A stretch of 64,000 bases of DNA. It comes from Sporosarcina sp. Marseille-Q4063 (GTDB lineage Bacteria; Bacillota; Bacilli; Bacillales_A; Planococcaceae). The notes under the pieces are model-generated. The model was not told the origin of the DNA. It did no database searches and was given only the letters and a program-made list of their open reading frames with translations. The stretch covers positions 3,715,001 through 3,779,000 of the forward strand of contig NZ_CP070502.1 of NCBI RefSeq assembly GCF_018309085.1, read 5' to 3'. Below are positions 1 to 9,516 of this stretch, piece by piece (within the stretch, counting starts at the first letter, position 1; every line of letters starts with the position of its first letter). The position numbers and the translations under genes were made by a program.

Positions 1-1
1 T

Positions 2-343
2 AAAGCGGTCTATTCGAATGACCTCCTTGTGAAATCGATAAAAGAATTCACGGAGATGAAAGAACGCTATGAAGAAGTACAGCGATTCGGGCGCTACCAT
101 CCGGATTATAGCCACGTCATGAAAGAGATCAGGCTGCAGAAACGAGCGCTTGATATGAATGAACAGGTTGCCGCACTACGTCTCGCTGAAAACGATGTTC
201 AATATTTATATGATGAGGTTGGATCAATTATTGCGAGATCTGTCTCAGACTCAGTTAAAGTTCCGGCTGGAAGTGCATTCTTCGCGGATTCTTCTTGTGG
301 AAGTGGTTGCGGATCTGGTGGAAGTTGTTCGTGTTCCGCGTAA
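2..343 (+). CDS. ylbF: YlbF family regulatory protein, 5' end outside window
   Basis: The reading frame is already open at base 2, and translation upstream of the first possible start (GTG at 29) still resembles YlbF, so the true start lies before the window. In B. subtilis YlbF is part of the YlbF-YmcA-YaaT (Y-complex) that acts with RNase Y in mRNA maturation and supports competence, biofilm formation and sporulation; that role is family knowledge. What is visible is the helical core (ERYEEVQRFGRYHPDY) and a Ser/Gly/Cys-rich tail (SCGSGCGSGGSCSCS), the Cys-rich C-terminus typical of this family and linked to the complex's iron-sulfur clusters. ylbG, rsmD and coaD follow as in B. subtilis, but a minus-strand gene lies between. 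Confidence 0.9.
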   Translation, partial: KAVYSNDLLVKSIKEFTEMKERYEEVQRFGRYHPDYSHVMKEIRLQKRALDMNEQVAALRLAENDVQYLYDEVGSIIARSVSDSVKVPAGSAFFADSSCGSGCGSGGSCSCSA

Positions 344-347
344 TGTT

Positions 348-391
348 ACACCTTATTTCTGGTTAAGATGACAGAAATAAGGTGTTTTTTT
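348..391 (+). terminator. Rho-independent terminator after ylbF
   Basis: A perfect 14-bp stem (ACACCTTATTTCTG at 348-361 pairing with 372-385) is followed by seven T residues. It sits just after the ylbF stop. Confidence 0.9.
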
Positions 392-411
392 GTGAAAAAT
401 ACAGTTGTTTC

Positions 412-1323
412 TTACTCACTTGTATTTTCGTGGATGACTTGCATAACGAGTTCAGGTTTACTAGTGATAAAACCAGCGGCCCCATTATTAATCATTGAAA
501 GGATAGCATTTTCATCATCAATATCCTTATAATAGATTGGGATATTTAACTTGGATAAAAAGGTAATAAATCCTTCGCTGCTAAGAGAAAAAATGCCGAG
601 CTTCTCTGGAGCTTGAAACATATCAGCTTGCGGATTATACAAATGTCCGAATTGACTTGCATAGGCTGCATATGATTTCTTCACTTCATCGTCTCCGGCG
701 CCTGTAGCAACTCGGTTTTGCGCATATAAATTAAAACGATCAATTTGTTCATCATAGGAGCTCGTAACTGCGACCCGGTCTTCTGCACTCGATTCTTCAA
801 TTAGACGCCATAATTTAGAGGGCATAAGGCTTCCTTCATATGTGTCGGGGGATTCCTTCATGTTGATACTGACAAACATATGTGGAAACCGATCCAGAAG
901 TTCTTTCAGTGAAATCAATTTCTCGCCTTTTCCGCGGAAAGGATACGCGCCATTTTCATCGGTGAATTGGTAGCCGGCATCGCTATCTTTTAGTTCTTGT
1001 AATGTGAAATCGGCTACTTTCCCAGCAAGATTCGTAGTATCATCTATATATTCGTCATGAAAAACAAGTATTTCTTCATCTTTTGTTAAACGGATATCAA
1101 CAGAAAACCCATGAACGCCAAGTGAGGCGGAATTTGTAAATGCCGATAATGTATTTTCAGGGGCACCGAACAGACCACCCCGATTTGCTAAAACGATAGG
1201 GTTATCGAATTCAAGTGCTTTTTTACTTTCGCGCACGACAGGTTTGGCAACTGCTTTAGAAGCAGCCCATGCAGCTATACCGGCAGCACCTACGGATATG
1301 GCAACTTTAGTTTTTCTACCCAA
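412..1323 (-). CDS. Glycerophosphodiester phosphodiesterase-fold membrane-anchored protein, probably catalytically degenerate
   Basis: A 303-residue protein. Residues about 5-27 form a hydrophobic Ala/Gly-rich segment after a basic N-terminus, giving an uncleaved signal anchor that places the rest outside the membrane. The body matches the GDPD TIM-barrel: APENTLSAF (54-62), a VDIRLTKDEE strand (75-84), and the second catalytic His in VFHDEYIDDTT (HD at 89-90). Three positions normally essential are changed. The HRG motif reads NRG (Asn47), the metal-ligand Glu of the ExD motif is Ser74 (only Asp76 remains), and the Glu of the inner IExK motif is Asn154. The fold is therefore clear, but hydrolysis of glycerophosphodiesters is doubtful. 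The gene is monocistronic, with its own promoter, between ylbF and ylbG, where B. subtilis has no gene. Confidence 0.85.
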   Translation of the reverse strand: MGRKTKVAISVGAAGIAAWAASKAVAKPVVRESKKALEFDNPIVLANRGGLFGAPENTLSAFTNSASLGVHGFSVDIRLTKDEEILVFHDEYIDDTTNLAGKVADFTLQELKDSDAGYQFTDENGAYPFRGKGEKLISLKELLDRFPHMFVSINMKESPDTYEGSLMPSKLWRLIEESSAEDRVAVTSSYDEQIDRFNLYAQNRVATGAGDDEVKKSYAAYASQFGHLYNPQADMFQAPEKLGIFSLSSEGFITFLSKLNIPIYYKDIDDENAILSMINNGAAGFITSKPELVMQVIHENTSE

Positions 1324-1361
1324 AATGGATCCTCCTTCATCTGAAAGTATGTACTTTTTTA

Positions 1362-1390
1362 ATTATAAGTTATAAGTCTCTACTTGTCAG
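1362..1390 (-). promoter_or_regulatory. SigA-type promoter of the GDPD-like gene
   Basis: On the minus strand CTGACA (1385-1390) is followed after 17 bp by a perfect TATAAT (1362-1367), upstream of an AAGGAGG ribosome site and the start at 1323. Confidence 0.7.
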
Positions 1391-1401
1391 CTATATGTAA
1401 G

Positions 1402-1431
1402 TTGCAGCCCATTTCTGACATATGGTATTGT
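1402..1431 (+). promoter_or_regulatory. Possible SigA promoter for ylbG-rsmD-coaD
   Basis: TTGCAG (1402-1407) and TATTGT (1426-1431) are separated by 18 bp, upstream of ylbG. Both hexamers are imperfect, so this is only a candidate. Confidence 0.45.
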
Positions 1432-1458
1432 AGGGAGTAGGAAAAGAGGGGAATTCTT

Positions 1459-1731
1459 ATGATTGATCGACAAGGTGTAATCATTTATCTCCATCACTTG
1501 AGACAGGCGAAATCGCTTCGAAAGTATGGTCATGTTCATTATATATCAAAGAAAATGAAATATGTCGTTCTCTACTGCAATCAAGAAGAGGTAGAATCCG
1601 TCATTAACAAAGTAGAGCAACTTCCGACTGTTAAAAAGGTATTGCCTTCTTACCGTCCATTTGTAAAAACAACTTACGAAAATGCAAAACCAGATAAAGC
1701 AAAGGAATATGATTATAAAACGGGACTGTAA
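1459..1731 (+). CDS. ylbG: YlbG family protein (DUF2129)
   Basis: A small 90-residue protein of the YlbG (DUF2129) family, of unknown biochemical role. The conserved N-terminal core (RQGVIIYLHHLRQAKSLRKYG, then a strand MKYVVLYCN) is a compact alpha/beta fold. The C-terminal part is charged and probably flexible. Start ATG 1459 follows a GAGGGGAATT ribosome site. It precedes rsmD by about 30 bases and likely shares a transcript with rsmD and coaD, the same order as in B. subtilis. No function can be deduced from sequence alone. Confidence 0.85.
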   Translation: MIDRQGVIIYLHHLRQAKSLRKYGHVHYISKKMKYVVLYCNQEEVESVINKVEQLPTVKKVLPSYRPFVKTTYENAKPDKAKEYDYKTGL

Positions 1732-1762
1732 GCAGCTATAATACGGGAGAGGTTGAGTAGCA

Positions 1763-2311
1763 GTGAGAATTATTGCGGGAGCAAAAAAAGGTTTGCGCCT
1801 TAAATCTTTAGAAGGCGTGCATACTCGTCCAACATTGGATAAGGTTAAAGAGTCCGTATTCAATATGATTGGTCCATATTTTAACGGCGGAATCGTAGTG
1901 GAACTGTTTGGCGGCAGCGGAGCACTTTCCCTAGAAGCTCTATCTCGAGGCGCTGAGAAAGCATATGTATTTGAAAAAAATAGAAAAGCATGTGCGGTTA
2001 TACGATCCAATGTGGAGAAATGCCAGTACGACGAAATTGTACATATTAAGCAAGCTGATGCAAGAAACGCATCCAAAATATTGCAACAAAATAATGAGAA
2101 GATTGATTTGCTTTTCATAGATCCACCCTATGCCCAAAATGAATTTTATCAACTAGGCGAGAAAATAGCGGATGCTGGTCTTCTTGCTGAAAGCGCTGTT
2201 ATCGTTTGCGAACATGATCATAAAACAGAATTACCGGAGTCTTACGGCGAATTCCGGAAAAAGAAATCTTCAAAGTACGGCAATATTGCGATATCAATTT
2301 ACGAGAAATGA
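1763..2311 (+). CDS. rsmD: 16S rRNA (guanine966-N2)-methyltransferase RsmD
   Basis: A 182-residue class I SAM-dependent methyltransferase that modifies guanine 966 (E. coli numbering) of 16S rRNA during 30S assembly. Visible motifs are the N-terminal MRIIAGAKKGLRL and TRPTLDKVKESVFNMI, characteristic of RsmD, the SAM loop VELFGGSGALSLEALSRGA (about 47-65), and the catalytic FIDPPYA (DPPY motif, about 119-125). Start GTG 1763 has a GGGAGAGG ribosome site upstream. coaD follows after only 10 bases, a coupling of rsmD and coaD that is conserved across many Firmicutes. Confidence 0.95.
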   Translation: MRIIAGAKKGLRLKSLEGVHTRPTLDKVKESVFNMIGPYFNGGIVVELFGGSGALSLEALSRGAEKAYVFEKNRKACAVIRSNVEKCQYDEIVHIKQADARNASKILQQNNEKIDLLFIDPPYAQNEFYQLGEKIADAGLLAESAVIVCEHDHKTELPESYGEFRKKKSSKYGNIAISIYEK

Positions 2312-2321
2312 GGTTTTATGA

Positions 2322-2804
<483 letters not shown>

Positions 2805-2813
2805 TAGTCTGAA

Positions 2814-2856
2814 AAAGGCTATCATGGGCATCCATTCATGATAGCCTTCTTTTATT
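2814..2856. terminator. Bidirectional terminator between coaD and ylbJ-like gene
   Basis: AAGGCTATCATG pairs with CATGATAGCCTT around a short loop, with A-rich sequence on the left and T-rich on the right. It lies between two convergent genes and can serve both. Confidence 0.85.
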
Positions 2857-3742
2857 ATAATAATAAATAAAATAGTATCGGGACGATTAAAATGCACCAG
2901 ATTCTTCCGATAAGGTAAGGACGCATTGAAACCTTAGCTGATTTAGCAATTACCGCAACTTGAATATGAATACTAAATCCGTTCATAGAAATAATAGCCG
3001 CAATTAGTAGCGGATAGATTGTTAGCCCGCTAAAATGAGTCGTGGCGGATTGCACGCCTGAAGTCATTTCGAAAATGGCCAAAGTTACTGTTTGAGCGAT
3101 TCCCGTGTCAACAGAAAAAGCGGATGCGATGACACTGGATAAAACAATTCCTAAAGCGGAGAAAAAAATAACGGTTGTTGCGACAAGAATAATAATTTCC
3201 GAGCTATCCTTTAATGAATCGAGAAGTGGCATAGTCGATCGTTTGGTTACCGGTGGTTGAATATCGCCTTTTAATTCTTGATCATTCTTTATAAATAGCA
3301 ATGTCATGAAAAAGAAAATAATATTTGCGATATGGATTGCAATTAATAACTTCCAACCAGTGTTAATATCACCAAAAAGTTCAATTCCCACAAAACCGAT
3401 AACAAACATTGGTCCGGGCGCATGGCAAGAGGCTAATAGAAGTCCGGCTTGTTTTCGAGTCAACTCTTCATTTTTTGTCATTTCCGATACAGTAACAGCA
3501 CCAACCGGAAATCCGCCAAATGAACCGAGTACATAGGCTTTCACAAATTTTTTCCATGGGGCTACTACCTTCTTGGTTGCCGGCATTTTTAATAACCATT
3601 GAGTTAAAATAATGTAGGGAAGTAAATAAGGAAGCAACGCGTGAACAAATAGTTTCGCACCTGCTTCGGCGCCGTCATGTGCAACACCCGGTTGTAAGAT
3701 AAAGAGTAGGATTAACCCCCATATAATAAAGATGTTTATCAT
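2855..3742 (-). CDS. ylbJ: YlbJ-like nucleoside-recognition (gate) domain membrane protein, short form
   Basis: A 295-residue polytopic membrane protein with about seven or eight hydrophobic segments. Landmarks of the SpoIIIAG/YlbJ-type gate domain are LGSFGGFPVGAVTVSEM (positions about 92-108, compare the GFPSGAK motif of YlbJ), LLLASCHAPGPMFVIGFVG, and the C-terminal FEMTSGVQSA plus GFSIHIQVAVIAKSA. In B. subtilis YlbJ is a sporulation membrane protein of about 400 residues; this one lacks the extra N- and C-terminal parts but shows no frameshift. Transport or scaffold activity cannot be decided from sequence. It converges on coaD and diverges from ylbL. Confidence 0.75.
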   Translation of the reverse strand: MINIFIIWGLILLFILQPGVAHDGAEAGAKLFVHALLPYLLPYIILTQWLLKMPATKKVVAPWKKFVKAYVLGSFGGFPVGAVTVSEMTKNEELTRKQAGLLLASCHAPGPMFVIGFVGIELFGDINTGWKLLIAIHIANIIFFFMTLLFIKNDQELKGDIQPPVTKRSTMPLLDSLKDSSEIIILVATTVIFFSALGIVLSSVIASAFSVDTGIAQTVTLAIFEMTSGVQSATTHFSGLTIYPLLIAAIISMNGFSIHIQVAVIAKSAKVSMRPYLIGRIWCILIVPILFYLLL

Positions 3743-3882
3743 CTAGTATGTGCATTCATCTAGTTTAGCGTACATGCACTCCGCTCCTTCCGCTTAGGGA
3801 GTAAAAAATAATGAAATTAATCCGATACACTACTATATATGTCAAAACCGTACAGGCTATTAATAATTGGAGGTGCGCAAAA

Positions 3883-4929
3883 ATGAATCCGAAAAGAATC
3901 GGCATAACTGGAATTTTACTTATATTAATCGCGATACTGTTTGTTTATCCGATGGACATTTACATATCTAAACCGGGCGGGGCATATGACCTGACGCCAT
4001 TGGTAGACGTAGAAAACGGAGATGAGAATGATGTCGGCACGTTTAGTTTAATGACGATTTCATTATCAAAAGCAACGGCTGCGTCATACGTCTATGCACA
4101 GTTTTCAGATCAACGCAAAATTCTACCGGCAAAGCAGGTTCGAAGATCGGGTGAAAGTGAAACAGAATATAATGTGCGCCAAAAGAGGTTAATGTCCGAC
4201 TCGCAGTATAATGCGATAACAGTTGCTTTTGATAGAGCTGATATCCCAATTGATGTAACCTTTGACGGGGTGTCAGTTATGAGCGTGTTAGAGGATAGCG
4301 CAGCTGATGGTATTTTGGAAGCAGGCGACAAAATTCTAGTAGTAGACGGCGTTCAATTAAAAGAATCTGGTCAGTTTGCCGACATTATTTCTCGAAAACT
4401 TAAAGATGACGAAGTAAGTCTATCGTTAAAACGAAAAGACGATGAAAAAAATGTAATCGTCAAATTAAAAGAAATACCTGATGGTGATGGACGCGTCGGA
4501 TTGGGTGTTCAATTTCTAGAAGACCGAACATTAACGACAGAACCTGAAGTAACAATGCACACATCAAATATTGGCGGACCTTCGGCAGGGCTAATGTTTA
4601 CATTAGAAATAATGAATCGACTAATTGATGAAGATCTCACAAAAGGATACAACATAGCAGGTACTGGAGAAATGTTGGAAGATGGAACGGTCGGAAGAAT
4701 CGGAGGAGCCGATTTCAAAGTAATTGCCGCATCGCGTAAAGGTGTTGAAATATTCTTCGCTCCGGATGATGAGATTCCCAAAGAAGTGTTAGACAAAAAT
4801 CCAGGGTTACAAACAAATTACGAGGAAGCAAAAGCCATGGCGAAAAAAATCGGCACAAAAATGAAAATCGTTCCAGTAAAAACGATTGATGATGCGCTCG
4901 ACTACTTGGAAAAGCAAGAACCGAAATGA
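3883..4929 (+). CDS. ylbL: PDZ-domain Lon-type (S16) membrane protease YlbL/DdcP
   Basis: The frame extends upstream to 3811, but ATG 3883 is chosen because GGAGGTG lies 7 bases before it; this gives 348 residues. After a short cytoplasmic start comes one membrane anchor (GITGILLILIAILFV), then a PDZ domain (about 110-200, with ADGILEAGDKILVVDG), then a Lon-like serine protease domain. The catalytic Ser lies in GGPSAGLMF and the catalytic Lys in GGADFKVIAA, a complete Ser-Lys dyad. In B. subtilis the homologue (DdcP) degrades the DNA-damage division inhibitor YneA outside the membrane. It stands between the ylbJ-like gene (divergent) and the xpt riboswitch. Confidence 0.93.
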   Translation: MNPKRIGITGILLILIAILFVYPMDIYISKPGGAYDLTPLVDVENGDENDVGTFSLMTISLSKATAASYVYAQFSDQRKILPAKQVRRSGESETEYNVRQKRLMSDSQYNAITVAFDRADIPIDVTFDGVSVMSVLEDSAADGILEAGDKILVVDGVQLKESGQFADIISRKLKDDEVSLSLKRKDDEKNVIVKLKEIPDGDGRVGLGVQFLEDRTLTTEPEVTMHTSNIGGPSAGLMFTLEIMNRLIDEDLTKGYNIAGTGEMLEDGTVGRIGGADFKVIAASRKGVEIFFAPDDEIPKEVLDKNPGLQTNYEEAKAMAKKIGTKMKIVPVKTIDDALDYLEKQEPK

Positions 4930-4989
4930 GCGGCATAAAGTCTTGAAAAATATAGAAGTATGTGAATTTTACATTACAATTTAAACCTA

Positions 4990-5017
4990 TTGAAAAACGA
5001 AAAACACATGTTACAAT
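4990..5017 (+). promoter_or_regulatory. SigA promoter of xpt-pbuX
   Basis: TTGAAA (4990-4995), 16 bp spacer, TACAAT (5012-5017). It is placed about 20 bases before the riboswitch aptamer. Confidence 0.7.
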
Positions 5018-5036
5018 ATAAACATTCTAATACATT

Positions 5037-5107
5037 CACTCATATAATCGCGGGGATATGGCCTGCAAGTTTCTACCGATTTGCCGTAAACAAATCGACT
5101 ATGAGAA
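5037..5107 (+). promoter_or_regulatory. Purine (guanine-class) riboswitch aptamer
   Basis: The conserved core is complete: ATAATC, GGATATGG, the AGTTTCTACC junction, CCGTAAA and GACTATGAG, closed by a P1 stem CTCATA (5039-5044) with TATGAG (5100-5105). The specificity base in GACTA is C, the guanine/hypoxanthine type (adenine switches carry T). It precedes xpt-pbuX as in B. subtilis, so guanine should switch off xanthine salvage. Confidence 0.95.
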
Positions 5108-5161
5108 GCAATGGAAGGGTCATGCAATGTTTAAGCATGTCTCCTTTTCATTTCCTTTCGA

Positions 5162-5226
5162 AAAAGCTCGAAGGACATTGCTCCACTCTAGTCATGATTG
5201 GATGCACGGTCTTTGGGCTTTTTTTG
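5162..5226 (+). terminator. Riboswitch expression-platform terminator
   Basis: AAAAGCTCGAAGGAC (5162-5176) pairs, with G-U pairs and one bulge, with GTCTTTGGGCTTTT (5209-5222), followed by a T run. GCAATGT at 5125-5131 can pair with ACATTGC at 5175-5181, a possible alternative antiterminator pairing. The folding was worked out by eye. Confidence 0.7.
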
Positions 5227-5247
5227 TCCTCAGATCGTGAAATATGA

Positions 5248-7148
<1,901 letters not shown>

Positions 7149-7161
7149 GAGGTAATTTTGA

Positions 7162-7200
7162 AGCATAGGGGAATTGGCATAATTCCTCTATGCTTTTTTA
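7162..7200 (+). terminator. Terminator of xpt-pbuX
   Basis: AGCATAGGGGAATT pairs with AATTCCTCTATGCT (one G-U pair), followed by a T6 run. Confidence 0.9.
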
Positions 7201-7210
7201 TATGGAATTT

Positions 7211-7294
7211 GCGTGAAACGTTTCCAAGTTCGATCAAAGCGTTTCCTTCTTCCGTGAAAATGTTTCTTACTTTGCACGAAACGTTTCCAAGTCA
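7211..7294. repeat. Four-copy 21-bp phased repeat, GAAACGTTTCC type
   Basis: Four consecutive 21-base units start at 7211, 7232, 7253 and 7274. The core CGTTTCC (degenerate TGTTTCT in copy 3) lies at 7219, 7240, 7261 and 7282, exactly 21 apart. Copies 1 and 4 share GAAACGTTTCCAAGT, which contains the palindrome GAAACGTTTC. The array fills the gap between the pbuX terminator and the convergent tmcAL gene and runs into the tmcAL stop codon. It is not coding. Confidence 0.8.
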
Positions 7295-8524
7295 ATCACG
7301 TATAAAAATTGGCGCATGCTGATAATCAGCGCCAATTTGGGTCTGCCCAGTTGCCTTGGCAATCCCAAGTGCATACATATCTGTTGCATGAACATCCATT
7401 TTCATAGATGGATCCGTGAAGGCGGCTACTTTACTGACAAGCGGGAGTTTTAAGTCCTTTTTATTTTCATTCAAATAAAGTCTTCCAGCTTGCGTCATGC
7501 CTAACAAACGTAAATAAGAAGGCGATTCGATTTTACGGCGTATATCATACGTAAATCCGGTGAAAATATGGGTGAGCATGCGTTGAATTCTGGTCCATGT
7601 ATACCGCTTCGATTTGACTTTATTCATAAACGCATCAAATGTCTCGCTTGTTTCGGCAGCGCGATAAAATAAGTTTTCAATGCCTTCTGTCACGTCAGCG
7701 ATTTGACTCAGTTTTTCGGGTCCTTCCCGAAGGATGGTAAATCTTAAAAAAGGATAGAATGTATCCCAGTTCCCAAATGATTGGCGTTCGGCTTGCCATT
7801 CGCGTAATGCATCATAAGTTTCCGTTGGATAAAATCCTTGTACAGCGTCAAGCGAATTTGATTCGAAAAAAGATTTACGAATTCCAGTAGCGCTTGCGAT
7901 AGAATTCCCTTCGACTGCATCATCATGATAGTCTGCAACAATACGGGATATGGTCGCAGCTTTCATAGACGATTGGATGTTCTGGGCCGCTTGTAAATAA
8001 TGAAAACCCAAAATATTATTCGGCTTCGTTAAATCAGCAAAAGTCATATCTGAAGCGGATGATTGAATGGCTTGTTGATATGCCAAATTAAGTGCTTTGG
8101 GATAACTAATCCCTTCCTGTACAGATTCTTTAACAGTTTGTTCATATTCATATTCTGCATTGGTTAATAGCTCCAAACTATTGTTAAAAGGTTCTATATT
8201 GCCGTCTTCACTTCCAAAACAAAAGGATTGACAGCGTGCGGCATCCAGAATCTGAATGGCTCCTTGTGCAAATACAGGGGCATGTGCAGTTGCGAATGCA
8301 TAAGGAAGTTCAAATACAAGATCGACGCCGTTTTGAAGCGCCATATTCGTGCGAGACCATTTATCGACAAAAGCTGGTTCTCCTCGCTGCAAGAAATTCC
8401 CGCTCATGACGGCGATTACAATGTCTGCATTTGTCGTCTTTCGTGCTTGCGAAGCGTGAAATTTATGTCCATTATGGAACGGATTATATTCAACAATAAT
8501 TCCAGTTGCTTTCAAAGCTGTCAC
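7292..8524 (-). CDS. tmcAL: tRNA(Met) cytidine acetate ligase TmcAL (YlbM)
   Basis: A 410-residue enzyme that uses acetate and ATP to make N4-acetylcytidine at the wobble position of elongator tRNA-Met in Bacillales. The N-terminal nucleotidyltransferase-like domain shows GIIVEYNPFHNGHKFH with the HxGH-type ATP motif, VIAVMSGNFLQRGEPAFVDK, and LVFELPYAFA. The C-terminal half is the tRNA-binding helical region. Length is typical. It is transcribed against the neighbouring genes, as ylbM is relative to ylbN-rpmF in related genomes, and its stop codon touches the 21-bp repeat array. Confidence 0.95.
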   Translation of the reverse strand: MTALKATGIIVEYNPFHNGHKFHASQARKTTNADIVIAVMSGNFLQRGEPAFVDKWSRTNMALQNGVDLVFELPYAFATAHAPVFAQGAIQILDAARCQSFCFGSEDGNIEPFNNSLELLTNAEYEYEQTVKESVQEGISYPKALNLAYQQAIQSSASDMTFADLTKPNNILGFHYLQAAQNIQSSMKAATISRIVADYHDDAVEGNSIASATGIRKSFFESNSLDAVQGFYPTETYDALREWQAERQSFGNWDTFYPFLRFTILREGPEKLSQIADVTEGIENLFYRAAETSETFDAFMNKVKSKRYTWTRIQRMLTHIFTGFTYDIRRKIESPSYLRLLGMTQAGRLYLNENKKDLKLPLVSKVAAFTDPSMKMDVHATDMYALGIAKATGQTQIGADYQHAPIFIRD

Positions 8525-8583
8525 TCCTTTGTTACAATGATATTATTATACCTATGGGAACGGTGAAGTGACAAGAAAATATC

Positions 8584-8612
8584 TTGACATCCCTTTGTTC
8601 CCATTATATAAT
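8584..8612 (+). promoter_or_regulatory. Perfect-consensus SigA promoter for ylbN-rpmF
   Basis: TTGACA (8584-8589), exactly 17 bp, TATAAT (8607-8612). Both hexamers match the consensus fully, suiting a highly expressed ribosomal protein unit. It lies downstream of a possible ORF start at 8568, which rules that start out. Confidence 0.93.
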
Positions 8613-8639
8613 CAAGAATGTTGTCTTGAGGTGATCGAC

Positions 8640-9173
8640 ATGAAATGGTCCATCAATCAATTGCAGAGATACAGGCAAGGGGACATGCCGTTTGACGAAA
8701 CGGTTAACCTTGATTCCGTTAAAAAACGGAACCCGGAAATCCGGGATATCAAGCCTATCCATGTAACCGGAAGTTGTACAATTGGCTCGAGTAATCTCGC
8801 GTGCCGATTCCGGCTTGAAGGAACGCTGATACTGCCTTGTGCCCGAACGTGGGAAGATGTCGCTTTTCCATTTTTAATTGAATCGACTGAACGATTCAGT
8901 TGGGATGAAACGGAACTAGCGGCCGATGATGAAATTCATCAAGTCAGCGGAGACTTTGTTGACTTAACTCCAGTCTTTGAGGAGCTCGTCCTCCTTGAGG
9001 TGCCCCTTCAAGTTTACAGCGATGATGCTGAAGATATGAAGACGGCTGAAGGTAAAGGTTGGTCATATGCGACCGACGAGGAGTACAATGCTCGGCTCCA
9101 AAAAGAACGTGAAACAAAAGTGGATCCGAGGCTTGCCGGATTGGCAAACTTATTTGAGAAGAAAGACGAATAA
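8640..9173 (+). CDS. ylbN: YlbN/YceD family protein (DUF177)
   Basis: A 177-residue protein of the YceD/DUF177 family, which is almost always encoded directly before rpmF and is linked to 23S rRNA and large-subunit maturation. ATG 8640 is chosen over an in-frame start at 8568 because GAGGTGATC precedes it and because a perfect promoter lies between the two. Conserved elements are the VTGSCTIGSSNLACRFRLEG strand pair, LPCARTWEDVAFPF, and the acidic DLTPVFEELVLLEVPLQV helix. The C-terminus RLAGLANLFEKKDE is typical. rpmF follows after 27 bases on the same transcript. Confidence 0.92.
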   Translation: MKWSINQLQRYRQGDMPFDETVNLDSVKKRNPEIRDIKPIHVTGSCTIGSSNLACRFRLEGTLILPCARTWEDVAFPFLIESTERFSWDETELAADDEIHQVSGDFVDLTPVFEELVLLEVPLQVYSDDAEDMKTAEGKGWSYATDEEYNARLQKERETKVDPRLAGLANLFEKKDE

Positions 9174-9200
9174 GGTAATTCGTTTAAGGAGGTGCCCCAG

Positions 9201-9374
9201 ATGGCTGTACCAAAAAGAAGAACATCTAAAACTGTAACAAAAAAACGTCGTACACATTTTAAACTACAAGTACCAGGAATGGCTACATGTGATAACTGTG
9301 GCGAACAAAAGCTAGCACACCGCATTTGTAAATCATGCGGTCACTACAAAGGAAAAGAAATCGTAGGCGAATAA
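9201..9374 (+). CDS. rpmF: 50S ribosomal protein L32
   Basis: A 57-residue basic protein of the large ribosomal subunit. [10 protein letters not shown] and the zinc ribbon CDNC...CKSC (four cysteines) identify the zinc-binding form of L32. ATG 9201 has a strong AAGGAGGTG site nine bases upstream; the GTG inside that site cannot be the start. It is the last gene of the ylbN-rpmF unit and is followed by a terminator. Confidence 0.97.
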   Translation: MAVPKRRTSKTVTKKRRTHFKLQVPGMATCDNCGEQKLAHRICKSCGHYKGKEIVGE

Positions 9375-9416
9375 TTAAATTCGTATACATAGAGAATGTT
9401 TTTGAACGTACTCTAT

Positions 9417-9456
9417 AAAGGCTACCGTGAGACCATGGATCTCGGTAGCCTTTTTT
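9417..9456 (+). terminator. Terminator of ylbN-rpmF
   Basis: AAAGGCTACCG...GA pairs with TC...CGGTAGCCTTT around CCATGG, followed by a T run. Confidence 0.9.
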
Positions 9457-9516
9457 CTATGCGAAAAATTCCTTCAATTGGTATACTTGATTTATCATAA
9501 CGGAGGTGCAATTTAT

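Noticed and set aside
3811..3882. 24-residue N-terminal extension of YlbL
   Set aside because: ATG 3883 has GGAGGTG at good spacing and gives the usual short cytoplasmic start before the anchor.
4990..5247. An 85-codon open frame before xpt
   Set aside because: It runs through the guanine riboswitch aptamer and its terminator; no ribosome site and no protein resemblance.
7211..7294. CcpA cre sites in the GAAACGTTTC repeats
   Set aside because: The cre consensus needs an extra base on each side of the central CG (TGnAAnCGnTnnCA); these are a shorter palindrome and lie between convergent gene ends.
8568..8639. Longer N-terminus of YlbN
   Set aside because: The proposed start lies upstream of a perfect TTGACA-17-TATAAT promoter and lacks a ribosome site.
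9427..9516. Longer N-terminus of the crotonase protein
   Set aside because: It would begin within the rpmF terminator; TTG 9517 has a GGAGGTG site and fits the family start.
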